In this document: one piece after another, positions 41,732-52,200 of the stretch
Numbering within the stretch: position 1 is the stretch's first letter
Layout: the number at the start of each line of letters is the position of its first letter
From: Tridacna crocea
Lineage: Eukaryota > Mollusca > Bivalvia > Cardiida > Cardiidae
Direction: 5' to 3'
NCBI GenBank assembly: GCA_943736015.1
Contig: OX031058.1
Location: 4,789,001 to 4,853,000, forward strand
DNA length: 64,000 bases
Notes under the pieces: model-generated
What the model saw: the letters and a program-made list of their open reading frames with translations, nothing else
Database searches by the model: none
Told to the model about the DNA's origin: nothing
Made by a program: the position numbers and the translations under genes

Positions 41732-41992
41732 GTGACCTGTCACGCAAAAAAGAAAAAAAATCTGGGACTGCACCAATTGTCGACCCTGGTCAGACTGCGC
41801 TGATTGCGCAGGCTGACCAGGGTTAATCTTTCAGCTTTTGTGATATTTTCTGTACGAAAAGTAGTCATTCTGCCTTACTATACAATCATTTTTGAACAAT
41901 AAACTTAAACTGACCTGCACTATCTTTGATCTGTTTTCATCTTATTGATGGACGGAACTCCTAGATTATCCCTTTTTCGCGTGACAGGTCAC
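41732..41992. mobile_element. Family F foldback MITE, copy 2
   Basis: 261 bp with ends GTGACCTGTCACGCAAAAAA and a near complement ending GCGTGACAGGTCAC. Hairpin GACCCTGGTCAGACTGCGCT / complement near 41781-41823. ATAT on both sides may be the target duplication. Body blocks match 8424-8683. Confidence 0.8.
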
Positions 41993-43289
41993 ATATCGTC
42001 AGTTTGCTTCCAAAACCTCGTAACTACAGCTTGTTACAATATGTTCTCTTAATATTTCGTTTGTTCAATTTGACAATGATTTTGCATCGAAAATGAAAAA
42101 GAGAAGGAAATAAAAAGTCCACTAAGATTTGAGTCGCCTCTATAGGACGGGAAATATAGAAGAAAAGTTTGACTCCAGCCTGAAATACCAGGAAAAACCA
42201 AACAGTTTCATCAGTCCACGCTGCCAAATACTAGAACGGATGGTGGGGCACATACCTTCTGTATTCATCATTTAGTATCTTTGAAATTTTGAGATCTCTC
42301 TCTCCCACCTCTCCCCCCACACCCCCTCCTGTTAGTAGAGAGAACAATGATACGGGTCACGTATGAATGCAAGGTAATCGTACCCTCAATACTACATTCA
42401 TTCATTTCATTTATTTATTCGGCAAATCAGCACAAAACATGCTTTTGGCCATAACAATTTGTTAGGAAAAATATGACAAGAACATAAAGGCTGAATGAAA
42501 TATGAAAATATCATACAAAATAAATAGCAACAACAAAAAGTGAAAGCGCTGAACGCTTCAAAATTTCTAAGAAAGTGAAAGCACCTATTAATTTAATAGT
42601 AGACAATAGACGATTTGCCAATTAGATTTGATATAAGTGATATTTCCATTTTATCGTAAGCAGCGCACGGGAAGTATCACGTGACACCGGACAATCAAAG
42701 CCTTATTTCAGTAACAAATCCAGTATGTCCCGTTCGTAAATCCTTTAAATATGGACAAAATAATAACTCAAAAGAAAATGGCATAGCAAGAAATCTAGAG
42801 GAAATCAATTCTAACACAATTCAAAGATATTTCGCGATATTACTTTTGAAAAAAACCATCATAAACAGACAAAATATGCATTTTATGAGATCGTATTGAA
42901 ATAAAGACCATGTAGAGACTAAGAACAAACTTAACCTCTGACATCTGTATAGAATTCATAATCCTGTCCATTAATGATCACTAAAGGGGTTGATTAATAT
43001 GCAACAAAAGATAAGAATGGTCAATTAAATGTGACACGTGTGTGTTAATCTGTAAGAAGCAATATATTACGCTGTTCTAAAGGTCACCCACCCTGCAGTG
43101 CGATACCGAGATCAAAGGTACACCGAGTTATCCCTTCACCCGGAAAAAAGGGGCATACATGCTGATTTGTCCCACTTTCTGTTGTCTCACTTCCTCAACC
43201 ATTACACCCCCCCCCCCCAAAAAAAAAAAAAAAACGAAACAAAAAGCAAGCAATATGCAGTTCAGAAACATCTGTGAAAAATGAATTTT
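41993..43289. other. Unassigned stretch
   Basis: C-rich CTCTCCCCCCACACCCCC near 42309 and C/A runs at 43207-43234. Frames at 42024-42227 (minus) and 42681-42899 show no identifiable domain. Confidence 0.4.
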
Positions 43290-43400
43290 ACAAAGTGTGA
43301 GAGAAAATATTTGGGGGAAAAAGGAATGGCTTGCAAGAAGCATTTTCTCCTTTTTCAACAACTGTTGGTTTTTCTTTTACTTTTTTAAAGACAATTACAA
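43290..43400. repeat. Family A hairpin remnant
   Basis: GAAAATATTTGGGGGAAAAAGG ... CTTGCAAGAAGCATTTTCTCC is a decayed central hairpin. The body is not recognisable. Confidence 0.45.
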
Positions 43401-43495
43401 ATATTTGACCCACGTTTATTCTATCGTCTCCTTATGCTATGTTTCTGAACGAATCCAAAGTGTTGTCTCCGGGTGAAAACATTCAGAGTAACTAT

Positions 43496-43716
43496 TTAAA
43501 ACCATATACCGCATAACCCAAGTTTTTTACGACCCTTACAAAATATAGTTTTTAAAAATGTTGTTGAAAAAGGATAAAGTTCTAGTAACCAACCTTTCTC
43601 CTTTTCCTTTGCCATCCTTCCTACAGAAAATTTCTTTTTTTAGACACATTCAAATTGTTATCTGTATAGGCTTACAATTTGGGAAAGTCTCAAAGTTTTG
43701 CTTCGTAAAGAGTTTA
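43496..43716 (+). repeat. Family A MITE, decayed
   Basis: ACCATATACCGCATAACCC start, hairpin remnant AAAAAGGATAAAGTTCTAG..., end TTTGCTTCGTAAAGAGTTTA. Confidence 0.55.
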
Positions 43717-44339
43717 TGAAAGTTTCAGTGTTGTAAAAAATGGGGTGGGGTTGATAACATCAATATAACTGCAATTTTCCTATTTTTATGTCTGATTTAT
43801 ATTCAAACAATGTTTGCCGAAGTCCGTAGCTAAGTTTGTAACGTACAGGCTCCAAGTCAAGGAATCTGTAGTTTGATTTATTGGTCGCCCGGCAGAAGCC
43901 GGCGACCTTATATTTAATATAGTTCAGAAGAGATGTTCATGGAGAGTGTAGGTACTTCCGGTTGAAATCTTTCATCATATTCGCCAGGTTTAATTTGGTA
44001 AAATAGGTGTGAATGTTTGTGAAATTGTTGTGTGGGGTTTTCTTCACCTTTTTTGGGGTTGTTTACTTGTTTTTAAACCAATAAAGAATCGTGAAAGAAT
44101 TATTAACGGTCTGCTGCACAACATTTTGTGAAACAATTAATGTTCTTGTGCAGAATGCTTCTATTTTTAACGCAAATGAACTCGTCCAGTCACATGATCT
44201 TAGGAACCAATGGAAATGCAGAACTGCTCCTACTCTTTACCGTTGTCTGCGCATGTCTTCGACGATTCAAGTATTTATAGAATGCCATCTAGCGGGAGAT
44301 AATGACTCTTTACCGGTAGGCCTAAAGAGCGGAATGGAA
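43717..44339. other. Unassigned stretch
   Basis: A GTCGCCCGGCAGAAGCCGGCGAC inverted motif lies at about 43885-43907. About 44273-44300 matches 23930-23960. Frame 44091-44348 has no identifiable domain. Confidence 0.4.
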
Positions 44340-44640
44340 ATATTTTAGAGCAATGGACGGAATGGAAAAGAAAATACGCATGGAAATATATCATGCCTGT
44401 TTATTAAATAGAATAACAATAATGATTTGAAACATGTTTTTTTTTTTTTACCCATTAAAGGTAATTTACAAGTAAAAACCAAAAATTATGTTTTTGTACC
44501 GCTGAAAAAAATGTATATACTTGTAGTGATATTTTTCCTTTATGCACGTATTCCTAGATGGCGAAATGAAAAATTTACCAACAGTATATTGTACCTAAAG
44601 TGTTACAGGTCTTTAATGTATTTTCTTATGGGTAGTTAAT
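44340..44640 (+). repeat. Dispersed repeat J, copy 1
   Basis: CAATGGAAAAGAAAATACGC-like start, then CTGAAAAAAATGTATATACTTG and a TATGCACGTATTCCTAGATG block. The same order is seen at 44935 and 47245. Unclassified. Confidence 0.65.
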
Positions 44641-44694
44641 TAAAGAAAATGATTAGAATTTTTTTATGCTTATAAGCACAAATGTTAAAACCTT

Positions 44695-44922
44695 TTAACC
44701 CTTTCCAAAGGACAAACTTTTGGACTAGACCAAATTGAAAGCATTAGCAGACGAAATTTCAACTCTTGCTGAAAAGATGGTTTCTGTCTATGATAGGGTA
44801 GAAAACATTGTGGGAAAAGCAGAAAATGCTGGTTACCAGCATTTTCTTCTTTTCGCACAATGTTTTCAAACGGCTACTCTTCTAGATCCGTAAAAACCAG
44901 GGATTGTTTGGGAAAGGGTTAA
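44695..44922 (-). repeat. Family A MITE, full length
   Basis: TTAA at 44695-44698 and 44919-44922. Ends CCCTTTCCAAAGGAC and GTTTGGGAAAGGG. Hairpin near 44802-44869 is well paired. It lies between two copies of repeat J. Confidence 0.88.
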
Positions 44923-44934
44923 ATTTCCTTTGTG

Positions 44935-45175
44935 TGGGACTGGCGCAATGGAAAAGAAAGTACGCAATAGACATTATACATTTGTTACTATATAAAGTAA
45001 ATATGTATGATTTCAAACGTGTGTATTTGTACTCATATATCTTTCCTAGGGTATATCTACAGGAATATCGAAAAATAAAGTTTTTACTGTTAAAAAAATA
45101 TATTTGTAGCAATATTTCCTTCTTTAAGCAGGTAATCTCAGAAGGGGAAATGGAAAAATTACCAAGTTCGAACAA
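44935..45175 (+). repeat. Dispersed repeat J, copy 2
   Basis: GGACTGGCGCAATGGAAAAG start, ATATTTGTAGCAATATTTCC and CAGGTAATCTCAGAAGGGG blocks. Confidence 0.65.
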
Positions 45176-46371
45176 GTACAATATAATGCACCCAACATAG
45201 GTCTTAAAGTTCAGATTGAATTTTACAATGGATAATAACTTGATTTAAATATCAGCTTACATGCACCGCGTGAATCTAGGATCAGACTTCAATTTTGGTA
45301 AGTCTGATCTTGATCTACACCCTCTTCAGATATTACACTGATCGGCTTTGGTTACATGTATCATCTTATATACATTAGAATGCGTGAATCTAAGATCAGA
45401 TTGTAATTTTGGTAAGTCTGATCTTGATCTACACCGTCCTCAGATATTTCACTGACTTTGGTTACATTAATCAGTTTACATGCCAGCTTACATGTTTAGC
45501 AATATCCGTAATTATTACTTATTTTGTCAGGTTATATATGAATTCATATACATGTACGTAGTTCAGCGTGTTGATCAGTGTATTGGACTGTGTAGATCTA
45601 GGATCAGAGAGCATTTCTTGTAAGACTGATCTTAATCTACACTGTCCTCAGAAACTTCACCTACAGAATTTGGTTGCAATTATCAGTATACATGTATATG
45701 TTTTATCATTCGCAGTTGATTATTTGTATAAATGTACATTGTACATGAAATCTTTTTTTTTTTTAATTTCAGATATTCGAAATGTTATCAGACTTTCCTC
45801 GTATTTATGAATGTAATTGAAAATTTTTCAGGAAAGAAAAGCTGAAGATTGAGTAGTTCGAACCGTTAATTTTCAGACTTTGTGGATTAGCGATCAGAAT
45901 GCACATTGCGTGCTGTCTGGTCCTGGTGTACAACATTTGCAATACCATATTTAGGCGCGCTCAGCAGCAGATAGTTTTGGTGATGTTTGAATTCTTGTAT
46001 GTCAACGTAATTTGTAATTATCTTTTCCATTATTCCTTCGGAAAACATGAAGTATTTCATGTAATGCCGACACACACTTATGTTTTCCAAATTATACTGA
46101 TATACATGCATTTTTGTCTTTTCTCATGTTTTGCATATCTTGTTAAATTGTATTTTGTATTGGCTATACATAGATAATACAAGAAATAAATGTGAAAAGG
46201 ATCGGGACGAAAGCATATTGCTTATATAGTTCCCCTCCCCAAGCTAAATCACATGATACGCCAATACTATCAAATAATATCAAGAAGAGAAAAGATTATC
46301 ATAAAAAACAGAAAGTAATGAATGTAAAGAACAAAAAGGCTTCATTATCTGAAAAAGTAAAAAGAAATAAG
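45176..46371. repeat. Three family C-like hairpins in row; rest unassigned
   Basis: Hairpins GTGAATCTAGGATCAGACTT / complement lie at about 45268-45322, 45384-45438 and 45588-45645. The first two are near-duplicates 116 bp apart together with their GATATTACACTGA flank. The remainder holds no recognisable gene. Confidence 0.7.
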
Positions 46372-47215
46372 GAATGGTGATTGGTGATTGAGTGATTGAG
46401 CAGAGTGGCAACAAAAGATACAAAATTATACTTGTACATGTATATAATTTATATGTTCTCGACAGTAACGTGTTACATTGTCAAAAAAGAGGACTTTTAA
46501 TTTATTGGATTAAAACTAAGAGAATCTCTTGCTTTTATCAATGTATTCATGAACTGCATTAAAGATCTGTTTGTTTTCGACAAGGGAGAGTTCATTGTCT
46601 CCAAAAAGAACTGTATCAATATTAAAAGCAGATTTTGCACTAATATGTTGTCCGAGTGTTGTTCGAATGATAAAATCTGCATTCAAAGAAATAGTGTGTA
46701 TTAGATTCAACTTCCCCGCAACGACAAAGAGGAGAAGCCACAATATTTTTTCCAGAAGAGATGTTGTTTTAGATCGCTACAATTACATGTATTTCTAAGT
46801 CGAGTATGAATAATTTGCATTTTTCTTTCCCCATAAAAATACAGTTTACAAGGAGTGGGTTTGCCTATGTTCAGCAAACGTTTAAACGACAAGAGAGAGT
46901 CAGTTTCTCTTGTAGCTTGTGGCAAAGAGTTCCATGCGTTTACTCCTGATTGCAGAAAGGAATTCATATAAACGCTAGTTCTACAAACTATGTTTGCCAA
47001 GTCATTAGAATTACGAAGATTATACGTTGTGTTACTTCCAATAGTGGGCAGTACAAGAGAGCATAGGTAGTTTGGAACTAGACCATTGACCATTTTGAAA
47101 AAAATAATGAGTTTACGGTTGATAATATATATAATAAAGATGATATTACTTGATAAGTTATAAGTTAAATAAGCTGAAACTTTTTTCCCCATACCTATTG
47201 AGTACCCAGATCATT
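46372..47215 (-). pseudogene. 3' fragment of a non-LTR retrotransposon
   Basis: The minus-strand frame 47192-46707 (161 codons) resembles the C-terminal region of reverse transcriptases of L2/CR1-like non-LTR elements: KMVNGLVPNYL (33-43), TYNLRN (56-61), CRTSVYMNSFL (70-80), AWNSLP (86-91), SFKRLL (102-107) and RLRNTC (131-136). A one-base change in the A-run at 46746-46751 moves the frame; the next frame carries CRCGEVESNTHYFFEC, the usual C-terminal C-x-C-G...H...C motif, then meets a stop, and a third frame holds FGDNELSLVENKQIF...YIDKSKRF. The 3' end carries short TCAATCACTCAATCACC repeats. The catalytic core is absent: a 5'-truncated dead copy. Confidence 0.8.
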
Positions 47216-47244
47216 AAACTTCTTCTAAATTACCATTGCACGGG

Positions 47245-47490
47245 ACCGGCGCAATGGAAAAAGAAACTTCACAAGGGAAATATAACTTGAATGTAAGTTG
47301 TAAAATAAACTATTTAGTAACCACATGTATATTTTGTAATCATTGACCAATTATAAGGTATACATGTATCTCCAATTATAAACGAAATACAATATTTTTG
47401 TACTCATGGCTGAAAAAAATGTATTTGTAGCATTTTTTTTTAATTATGCAGTTATTCTCAGATGGCGAAATTGAATACTGGCATAAAAGT
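47245..47490 (+). repeat. Dispersed repeat J, copy 3
   Basis: GGACCGGCGCAATGGAAAAA start, TTTTTGTACTCATGGCTGAA and TTATTCTCAGATGGCGAAAT blocks. Flanks the non-LTR fragment. Confidence 0.65.
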
Positions 47491-47862
47491 AGAATAAAAT
47501 GTAAATCGGGCATTTGAACGTTTTGCAGTGCTAAAGCCCATACTTTATTTTGACATTTGGTCATATGGCAAATTTATGACATTGTAGGTCACTATTGTCA
47601 TATCAATTTCATTGGAAAACAATAGATCTAGCTATTTTTATCACAAATGAAAAATAACTGAAAATATTGGAGTCAGATCAATTCTGTTGTCTACATATTT
47701 CTCAGTTTAATAATGGGAAAAAAATAATTTTCGGGCGACCTTGACGCCCTTGCGTCTTCTTTTTCTCTTGTTTAAATAATTAAGGTGATAGTTTAAAAAA
47801 AATATCGTCCCAGTACCTGCTAAAATTAAAATACAGAGAGTCTACTAACAAAAAACTCGGAC

Positions 47863-47995
47863 ATTATCCCATTACCATACAATCCCTACTTTTGACACCC
47901 CTGAGAAAAAAAGTTTTTTCAAAAATATTGTGGAAAAAGGAGAAAATGCTGGTAACCAGTATTTTCTCCTTTTCCCACAATGTTTTCTATCCTTC
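47863..47995 (+). repeat. Family A MITE, left half
   Basis: TTATCCCATTACCATACAAT start, hairpin near 47919-47988 with several unpaired changes; right body lost. Confidence 0.75.
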
Positions 47996-48491
47996 AATCA
48001 TGTCATGTTCCTGTTTGAACTACCTTATAATAAGTTGACTATCGTAATAACAAAGTTTACTTCCAATTTCAAACTTTCAATTCCCTCTAGAAAAAAAAAG
48101 ATGTAAGAGATTCATTTTCAGAAAGCGAATACGTGCTATACTTGTTTTCATTGCAAAGCTAGTAAAGGGTTAGCTGGGTGTTCGTTTGATCTCGGTATTT
48201 CACCGTCAAATTGGGTAATCTATATGAAAAGCCGTGATGTTCTTTTTAGGCACCGACTAACACACAAGTGTCACAAATAAGTGTTTATCCCGTTTAGTAT
48301 TAGGTGCATCACTTGAAAAGGTTTGGAATTGTTAAAATCTGTTATGGAGGGTAAGTCTGTTCTAATTAATGGCCCTAAAAGATGCATTTTTCTGCCCAAA
48401 CTTTTTTTTTTCAAATGCATTATTATGTAACCTGGTTTAAAAGGTCCCACTTAAACTGTATATTTGCACTAATTTCTTTCGGAATGGGGGG
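47996..48491. other. Unassigned stretch
   Basis: No gene or repeat recognised; ends with the G-run that forms the target site of the next element. Confidence 0.4.
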
Positions 48492-49050
48492 TGTTATGTA
48501 CATACCTAGTTATTCCTAGCTTTGTTCATGTGTGTATCTATTTTGAATGGTTTTCCCCTGTTGCTATTTTTAGAACTGGATTCTCTCTTGTGGAATATTG
48601 TGCTGGAAGTTTCCAGGCCTTTTTACAATCTGTTTACTAGAAGTTATGCAACTGATTTTAACATGAATTTTCTGGAAGTTTCCCTGTTATTATAAAAGGA
48701 AAAGCTTTTTACATCTCAGTGTTCACTAGTTAATACATGATTGCCAGACTACAGTGGGGATTATTTTGTGTTTGTGTCATAATTAGTGCTTGGATTACAT
48801 TCAGTTTGGATTCGGATCAGACAAGACTAAAGTGAGGATTACTTCGTGTGCTTGGATTACATTCAGTTTGGATCAGGATCAGACTGGAATTAAGACTGGA
48901 ATAATTTATCTTCTGAATTTAACGTCTAAGGTATTGTTTTGTACTATTGTAATATTGTCACTGTTTATTTGATATTTTTGTTAATAAATTCTGTTAATTG
49001 TTATCGTTTGTTGCTGGCTTCTTCTTTCTAGTTACGCCTGACTCGTAACA
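48492..49050 (+). repeat. Left LTR of Gmr1-like element
   Basis: 559 bp from TGTTATGTACATACC to GACTCGTAACA. TATAAAA at 48691-48697 and AATAAA at 48983-48988 suggest U3, R and U5 borders. Between them an imperfect direct duplication of about 60 bp repeats GTGCTTGGATTACATTCAGT (48787 and 48848). Confidence 0.95.
48691..48697 (+). promoter_or_regulatory. TATA box of left LTR
   Basis: TATAAAA about 200 bp into the LTR, the only good TATA box there. Transcription would start roughly 25-30 bp downstream; this is inferred from usual spacing. Confidence 0.65.
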
Positions 49051-49055
49051 GAAAT

Positions 49056-49073
49056 TGGGGGCTCCTCCGGGAT
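49056..49073 (+). other. Primer binding site, tRNA-Pro type
   Basis: TGGGGGCTCCTCCGGGAT, one mismatch from the proline primer site found perfectly in the TRIMs. It begins five bases after the LTR end. Confidence 0.75.
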
Positions 49074-49256
49074 TGGAAAATAGACTAACGCATTCGTTTT
49101 CCTTTTGGGATTAACCATCGATTGAAAAAAAAAAAAAAAAAAAGACATAGACGTTTGCTTTTCACAATTTGAATAAATCTAATACATCCTGTTAGTCAAA
49201 ATTACTAATCAGTAATTATAATACAATTTTGTACTTGAATCCAGCAACAAACAAAC
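49074..49256 (+). other. Untranslated leader of Gmr1-like element
   Basis: AT-rich leader with a run of 19 A (49125-49143), shortly upstream of the gag start. The A-run could vary in length by replication slippage. Confidence 0.7.
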
Positions 49257-52200
49257 ATGTCTTTTGACTTAGATAAATTTACGGCTGAACCGTCTGTGGA
49301 GTTATTGAATTTAGGTAAAAAGACTGATTTGCTTAATCTTGCTAAACACTATAAATTGTCTGAAGTAAAATCTTCAATGCGTAAACATGAAATTAAGAAC
49401 ATTTTGGTACAATATTTTGTTGATGAGGAGATTTTTAATGAAAATGCTCTTTCCCTGATAGTTGACGTTCAGTCAGTTTCAAGTTCGAAAGAACTTGAAT
49501 TAAAATTGCAGATCAGACAATTAGAAATTCAGGAAAGAGAGAAGGAAAGAGAAAGGGAAAGACAGAGAGAAGAAAGACTAGAAAGAGAGAAGGAAAGAGA
49601 AAGGGTAAGAGAAAGGGAGAGAGAAGAAAGGGAAAGGGAAGAGAGAGAGAAGGAGAGAGAATTTCAATTAAGAATGAGGGAAATAGAAATGCAAGAAAGA
49701 GCAAATCAGCCGAAGCAAAAGACTGAATACAATTTTGATGTTACAAAACATATTAGGCTTGTTCCTCCATTTGAAGAAAAAGAAGTTGATAAATACTTCC
49801 TACACTTTGAAAAAGTTGCAGAAAACTTAAATTGGCCAAAAGAGCACTGGACTTTGCTTCTGCAAAGTATTTTGATAGGCAAAGCTCGTGAAATTTATAC
49901 ACAACTAGGTGTTGAACAATGTCATCATTATGAGACTGTTAAAGAACTTATTCTCAAAGGTTATGAGCTGGTCCCAGAAGCATATAGACAAAAATTTAGA
50001 AATTGTAAAAAAGATTCTAACCAGACTCATGTTGAATTTGCTAGAAACAAAGAACAGTTATTTGATAGATGGTGCTGTTCTAAGAAAATAGACCAAAATT
50101 ATGATAAACTAAGACAACTTATGTTAGTTGAAGAATTCAAACGTTGTATTCAATCTGATGTTAAGACATTCTTAGACGAAAAACAAGTTGAAACTTTAGA
50201 AGAAGCAGCAGCTCGTCTGGCTGATAATTACTACCTTACACATAAAGTTTCTTTTATTCATAAACCAAAACCTACTTCCTCACATCCCCAAAATAAATCT
50301 ATGTCTGGTAATTCATCTGGCATGCCCAGTCAATCCAATACACCCAAACCCAATTCTACTAGTGAAACCAAAAGTCAATATCCCTTATCTCGACCCACTT
50401 GTAACTATTGTAAGAAACCTGGTCACCTTGTTTCTGAATGTTTGAAATTAAAAAGGAAGTTAGAAAGTGATGAAGCCAAACCAACAGGGCTCACCACTCT
50501 TAGGCCAAGGCCACAGTCTTCTATCAAAACCAATACAATTGACATAGTCACAAAACCCAAGTCTGATTCTACTATGGAGATTTTTGAACCATTTATGTTG
50601 AATGGTTTTGTATCACTTTTAGGTGATAATTGCCCACCTACCCCTATTAAAATTTTAAGAGACACAGGAGCTTCTCAATCTCTTATTTTAGCAGATATAC
50701 TGCCTTTTTCTGAGAAGACTTCTTCCGGTACTAGTGTCCTTATTCAGGGTGTAGAGTGTGGAACTGTTAATATCCCTCTCCATCATGTTAATTTGTCATC
50801 AGATTTGGTTACTGGGCCTGTGGTTATTGGTATTAAACCTTCCTTACCATTTAAAGGTGTCCATTTACTGCTAGGCAATGACTTAGCTGGAGATAAGGTT
50901 GTGGTTAATCCACTTGTAACTGGCACACCAAATATAGGTCAAACAGATGACCCTATCGAGCAGGAAATTCCTGACTTGTATCCTTCTTGTGCAGTTACCC
51001 GAGCTATGGCTAAAAAGGCCATTTTGAAAAACTCAAACTCTGACATTAACTTGACGGATACTTTTATCTGTCAATATTTCAATAATGAGATTAAAAAGTC
51101 TCTTGATCCCAGTTTGTCTGATACTCAGACAGACTCGTCAATGTCTTGTCATTCACCACCACGGTCTATTGACCAAGGTCATGACACGCTGTCAAAGTCA
51201 CAGCTTATCCAGGAACAGCAAACTGATCCTGAGATTTCAAAATTAATTTTTAGGGCTTTACCTGAAGATGAAATTTCACAGGTCCCAATGTGTTACTATA
51301 TAAAGAATGGGATTCTTATGAGAAAATGGCGACCATTTGATGTCCCAGCTGATGATGAATGGGCTGTTTACCACCAAATTGTGGTTCCAAAGTCATATCG
51401 CCATGAAATACTAAGTATAGCCCATGAAAGTCCTATGTCAGGTCATCTAGGTATAAACAAGACCTATCACAAAATTATTACTCATTTTTATTGGCCTGGT
51501 CTCAAATCAGATGTCTCTAAATATTGTAAAACTTGCCATACATGTCAAATGGTAGGTAAACCCAACCAAACCATTCCCAAAGCTCAATTACAACCTATTC
51601 CTGCTTTTGATGAACCTTTCAGTAGGATACTTATAGATTGTGTTGGTCCTTTACCTCGAACCAAGTCAGGAAATGAGTATCTCTTGACAATTATGTGTAC
51701 TTCTACACGTTTTCCTGAAGCTATTCCTTTAAGGAACATCAAAACAAAGTCAATAGTCAAAGCTCTTATAAAATTTTTCACATTTGTTGGTCTTCCAAAA
51801 TCAATTCAGTCTGATCAAGGGTCAAATTTTATGTCTGGTATATTCCAACAGGTTATGCATGAATTAGGGATCAAGCAATATAGGTCATCCGCTTATCACC
51901 CTGAAAGTCAAGGTGCTTTAGAAAGATTTCACCAGACATTAAAAAATATGATAAGGTCATATTGCTTTGACACGGAAAAAGATTGGGATGAGGGCATCCA
52001 TTTGTTACTATTTGCAGCCAGAGAATCTGTACAAGAATCTCTTGGTTTCAGTCCTTTTGAATTAGTTTTTGGCCATTCTGTTCGTGGACCTTTAAAACTT
52101 TTGAAAGAGAAATTTCTCTCAAATGATGAAACACCTTTGAATTTACTACAGTATGTTTCTGACTTCAGAAATAGACTGTCTAGGGCATGTGAGGTTGCTA

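Noticed and set aside
46707-47192. A host protein gene on the minus strand
   Set aside because: The motifs are those of the C-terminal part of non-LTR reverse transcriptases, and frames are broken downstream.
49110-49146. Poly-A tail of a processed pseudogene before the large frame
   Set aside because: The A-run lies inside the leader of the LTR element, between primer site and gag.
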